Of a DNA stretch of 8,668 bases, positions 6,938 to 8,668 are shown piece after piece. The stretch comes from Lachnospiraceae bacterium. Its GTDB lineage: Bacteria > Bacillota > Clostridia > Lachnospirales > Lachnospiraceae. A program made the translations under genes and the position numbers. The stretch covers positions 1 through 8,668 of the forward strand of contig SVEW01000098.1 of assembly GCA_015057205.1 (NCBI GenBank), in the 5' to 3' direction. Below the pieces are notes generated by a model, which saw only the letters and a list, made by a program, of their open reading frames with translations, had not been told where the DNA came from and made no database searches. Each line of letters begins with the position of its first letter. Positions within the stretch are counted from its first letter, which is position 1.

Positions 6938-8041
6938 ATGAGACGATTCATAGCAAAATGTCTATCTGTTTCAATTTTTTGTATTGCACTCGGTGCAACT
7001 GCGAATATTCCGGCAGAAGTCAACTACGCTAAAGATACGAAAGCAGTCAGAGCAGGTGTTTGTTCTGTTCTGTCAAGAAATTTGTCGAGTAATCGCGCAA
7101 CCGTTGTATCGAAATCGGTGGAGAAGACAAGCACTTCTTCAATTCAGGATTTAGTGGATGAGAAATTACTATCCAAAGATAAAGAAGGAAATCTGACCAT
7201 TTGTGGATATACCCATTTAGGTATCATTCAGGTTGAGGGCAACTTGAATATTCGTAAGACACCTTCGAAAGAAGGAAGAATAATCGGAAAGATTACCAAT
7301 CACTCCGGATGCGAAATTCTAAAGAAAAAGGGTGAGTGGATTAAGATTAAATCCGGGAATGCCAAAGGTTGGGTAAGCAAAGAGTATTTGGTAACCGGCA
7401 CAAAAGCTTATAGATTAGCAAATAAATATGCACGACATGTTGCGAAAGCCAATACAGATCACCTTCGTGTACGTGCCAAGGCATCTACCAATGCAAGAAT
7501 TATTACCAAGATTGCAGAGGGTGAACTTTTAGAAATTGATAAAGTATTAGATGATTGGATTAAAGTAGAGATTAATGGAGACAGTGGCTATATAAGTGAT
7601 GAATATGCAGACGTATCTTATCAACTTGATTCTGCTGTAACATTAAAAGAGATTCGGTCAGGCGAAGGCGGAAGTTCGGATGTACGTATGAGTCTCGTGC
7701 AGTATGCATTACAATTTGTAGGCGGACGATATGTTTGGGGTGGAACCAATTTATCAACCGGTGTGGATTGTTCCGGATTTACAATGCAGATTTTTGCAAA
7801 ATATGGTATAGGTTTACCACATTATTCCGGAGCGCAGGCAAACTGTGGCGCAAGAATATCGGTCTCCGAAGCAAAGCCGGGAGATTTGTTTTTCTATGGT
7901 TCGGGAAGAAGCATTGGACATGTTGCCATCTACATTGGTAACGGACAGATTGTACATGCTGCTTCAGCAAGAACCGGAATTATTGTAGGAAATGCATTTT
8001 ACCGTAACCCGATATGTGCGGTTCGATTAATTAACAATTAA
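6938..8041 (+). CDS. Secreted cell-wall hydrolase with two SH3-like domains and a C-terminal NlpC/P60 domain
   Basis: This 367-residue protein is probably an exported peptidoglycan endopeptidase. The N-terminus is a signal peptide: RR and K near the start, a hydrophobic stretch at about 9-22, and an ATA-N site after residue 22. There is then a Ser/Thr-rich spacer to about residue 90. Two bacterial SH3-like domains follow, at about 95-153 (NLNIRKTPS...GEWIKIKSG...KGWVSKEYL) and 167-226 (DHLRVRAKAS...DDWIKVEING...GYISDEYA). The NlpC/P60 domain covers about 250-366, with VDCSGF, GHVAIYIGN and VHAAS supplying the likely catalytic triad C278, H328 and H340. The start is set by AAGGAG at 6923-6928, 9 bases upstream. 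It has its own promoter, and no terminator is seen at its end. This type of enzyme typically cleaves gamma-D-Glu to diamino acid links in stem peptides; the exact bond, and any role in growth or cell separation, is inferred. Confidence 0.93.
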   Translation: MRRFIAKCLSVSIFCIALGATANIPAEVNYAKDTKAVRAGVCSVLSRNLSSNRATVVSKSVEKTSTSSIQDLVDEKLLSKDKEGNLTICGYTHLGIIQVEGNLNIRKTPSKEGRIIGKITNHSGCEILKKKGEWIKIKSGNAKGWVSKEYLVTGTKAYRLANKYARHVAKANTDHLRVRAKASTNARIITKIAEGELLEIDKVLDDWIKVEINGDSGYISDEYADVSYQLDSAVTLKEIRSGEGGSSDVRMSLVQYALQFVGGRYVWGGTNLSTGVDCSGFTMQIFAKYGIGLPHYSGAQANCGARISVSEAKPGDLFFYGSGRSIGHVAIYIGNGQIVHAASARTGIIVGNAFYRNPICAVRLINN

Positions 8042-8049
8042 AAAAGCAG

Positions 8050-8078
8050 TTTACAAGTCATAATATTTGTGCTACTAT
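8050..8078 (+). promoter_or_regulatory. Probable rpsO promoter with extended -10
   Basis: TTTACA (8050-8055) is followed after 17 bases by TACTAT (8073-8078), preceded by the extended -10 dinucleotide TG at 8070-8071. The -35 matches consensus at 5 of 6 and the -10 at 4 of 6, compensated by the TGn extension. The start would be near 8085, leaving a leader of about 90 bases before rpsO. An alternative -10, TATAAA at 8076-8081, has too long a spacer. Confidence 0.7.
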
Positions 8079-8084
8079 AAATGA

Positions 8085-8175
8085 GTATGAAATAACCCAT
8101 GCTCGGTCTAAGGACACTCCGACCTTACACTGAGGATTTGGGGGATAATAAGTTTTATTTAAAGGAGGAATTATC
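8085..8175 (+). promoter_or_regulatory. Structured rpsO leader, candidate S15 autoregulatory RNA
   Basis: About 90 bases lie between the inferred transcript start and the rpsO ATG, long for a ribosomal protein gene. An imperfect nested structure can form from CCCA (8096-8099) with TGGG (8139-8142), CTC (8102-8104) with GAG (8132-8134), GGTC (8105-8108) with GACC (8121-8124), and GGA (8112-8114) with TCC (8118-8120). Other local pairings compete, such as TCGG with CCGA. Closer to the start codon, GATAAT (8144-8149) is complementary to ATTATC (8170-8175) and would enclose the ribosome binding site AAAGGAGG (8161-8168). S15 is known to repress its own translation by binding leader RNA in several bacteria, with different structures in different phyla; that this leader does so is inferred. 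It contains no convincing small gene. Confidence 0.6.
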
Positions 8176-8442
8176 ATGATTTCTAAAGAAAAGAAAACAG
8201 CAATCATTAACGAGTATGCTAGAACAGCAGGTGACACAGGATCTCCAGAAGTGCAGGTAGCTATTCTTACCGCTAGAATTCAGGAGCTTACTGAGCATTT
8301 AAAAGTGAATCAGAAAGACCATCATTCCAGAAGAGGACTTCTTAAGATGGTAGGTCAGAGACGTAGATTATTAGCATACTTAAAGAACAAAGATATCGAA
8401 AGATATCGTGAGTTAATCGCACGTTTAGGTATTAGAAAATAA
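8176..8442 (+). CDS. rpsO: 30S ribosomal protein S15
   Basis: S15 is a primary binding protein of the 16S rRNA central domain and forms a bridge to the 50S subunit. The 88-residue product is full length for the family. It has the expected DTGSPEVQVAILTARI segment (about 20-35), KDHHSRRGLLKMVGQRRRLL (about 47-66) and the C-terminal YRELIARLGIRK. Its strong ribosome binding site AAAGGAGG ends 7 bases before the ATG. The neighbour pnp follows as in most bacteria, but a terminator and a large hairpin separate them here. Autoregulation through the leader is likely. Confidence 0.99.
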   Translation: MISKEKKTAIINEYARTAGDTGSPEVQVAILTARIQELTEHLKVNQKDHHSRRGLLKMVGQRRRLLAYLKNKDIERYRELIARLGIRK

Positions 8443-8461
8443 TCTTAGATGTAAGATTACA

Positions 8462-8493
8462 AATAGGGCGGATTGTTTCCGCCCTATTCTTTT
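8462..8493 (+). terminator. Intrinsic terminator between rpsO and pnp
   Basis: AATAGGGCGGA (8462-8472) pairs perfectly with TCCGCCCTATT (8478-8488), an 11-bp stem with a 5-base loop TTGTT. It is followed by CTTTT and then A-rich sequence. The GC-rich core and the T-run are typical, although the T-tract is short and interrupted by C, so some read-through into pnp is plausible. Confidence 0.9.
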
Positions 8494-8514
8494 AGAAAAA
8501 TTAAAATGTATGCA

Positions 8515-8590
8515 GGGGGAAGATTTTTATCCGAAGCCACTGAAGAGAATAGGAAGTTTCCTGCTCTGTTCAGTAGTTTCGGATTCCCCC
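8515..8590 (+). promoter_or_regulatory. Long interrupted stem-loop in the pnp leader
   Basis: A single long hairpin fills the pnp leader. From the base inward the pairs are: GGGGGA (8515-8520) with TCCCCC (8585-8590); ATCCGAAG (8529-8536) with TTTCGGAT (8577-8584), including one G-U pair; ACTGAA (8539-8544) with TTCAGT (8569-8574); GAG (8545-8547) with CTC (8564-8566); and AGGA (8551-8554) with TCCT (8559-8562). That is about 27 base pairs with an 8-base bulge (8521-8528) and small internal loops. It ends 6 bases before the pnp ribosome binding site. In E. coli a leader stem-loop is cut by RNase III and lets PNPase repress its own synthesis; a similar role here is inferred. A weak -10-like TAAAAT (8502-8507) would place a start near 8514, at the base of the hairpin, but no -35 is visible. 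Confidence 0.75.
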
Positions 8591-8596
8591 CTCAAG

Positions 8597-8603
8597 AAGG
8601 AGG
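8597..8603 (+). promoter_or_regulatory. Ribosome binding site setting the pnp start
   Basis: AAGGAGG ends 4 bases before ATG 8608. It fixes that ATG as the pnp start in preference to the in-frame ATG at 8506, which has no such site and lies before the hairpin. Confidence 0.85.
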
Positions 8604-8607
8604 AAAT

Positions 8608-8668
8608 ATGTTTAAAAGTTTTACAATGGAACTAGGCGGCAGAACATTGCGCGTTGATGTTGGTCGTG
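8608..8668 (+). CDS. pnp: Polyribonucleotide nucleotidyltransferase (PNPase), N-terminal 20 codons
   Basis: PNPase is a phosphorolytic 3'-5' exoribonuclease of RNA decay. Only the start is present, and the gene runs off the window. The visible residues MFKSFTMELGGRTLRVDVGR match the usual N-terminus of clostridial PNPase (M-x-K-x-F-x-M-E-x-G/A-G-R-x-L-x-x-x-x-G-R), the first strand of the first RNase PH domain. The position after rpsO is the standard one. The identification rests on a short segment plus context, but both agree. Confidence 0.93.
   Translation, partial: MFKSFTMELGGRTLRVDVGR

Noticed and set aside
8053..8070. Possible terminator after the NlpC/P60 gene (ACAA/TTGT)
   Set aside because: Only four weak pairs, no GC core and no T-run; the region is better explained as the rpsO promoter.
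8087..8095. Mini-ORF ATG AAA TAA in the rpsO leader
   Set aside because: Two codons only, no ribosome binding site, and adjacent to the predicted transcript start.
8506..8607. In-frame upstream extension of pnp (ATG 8506, 34 codons without a stop)
   Set aside because: It lies across the leader hairpin, has no ribosome binding site, and the conserved PNPase N-terminus begins at 8608 behind a strong site. The open frame is most likely chance.

Overview
The window is a compact run of housekeeping genes, all on the + strand, in a low-GC Firmicute. The gene order, the Cys-rich YlxR protein, the long acidic tail on NusA and the PNPase N-terminus (MFKSFTMEL) point to Clostridia, most likely Lachnospiraceae. 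That placement is an inference from family features, not from a database match.

Bases 1-6868 hold the classical nusA-infB operon: the 3' end of nusA, rnpM (ylxR), ylxQ, infB, rbfA, a DHH/DHHA1 phosphoesterase (nrnA), truB and ribF. Genes overlap or are separated by at most 25 bases, and I see no internal promoter or terminator, so they probably form one transcript. The products cover transcription elongation/antitermination (NusA), translation initiation (IF2), 30S maturation (RbfA), tRNA U55 modification (TruB), RNA-binding or RNase P-related small proteins (RnpM, YlxQ), nano-RNA/pAp turnover (NrnA) and FMN/FAD synthesis (RibF).

Bases 6865-8041 carry a secreted cell-wall hydrolase with two SH3-like domains and an NlpC/P60 domain. 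It sits between ribF and rpsO and has its own strong sigma-A type promoter, whose -35 hexamer contains the ribF stop codon. It is the one gene in the window that is not part of the translation/RNA theme.

Bases 8042-8668 hold the rpsO-pnp pair. rpsO has its own extended -10 promoter and a roughly 90-base structured leader, probably an S15 autoregulatory site. A strong terminator follows rpsO. Next comes a long interrupted stem-loop of about 27 base pairs directly before the pnp Shine-Dalgarno, and then the first 20 codons of pnp. This arrangement suggests mRNA-level control of both genes.

I found no mobile element, CRISPR array, tRNA or rRNA, and no evident new multi-gene system. The points of most interest are the RNA structures around rpsO and pnp and the embedded cell-wall hydrolase gene.
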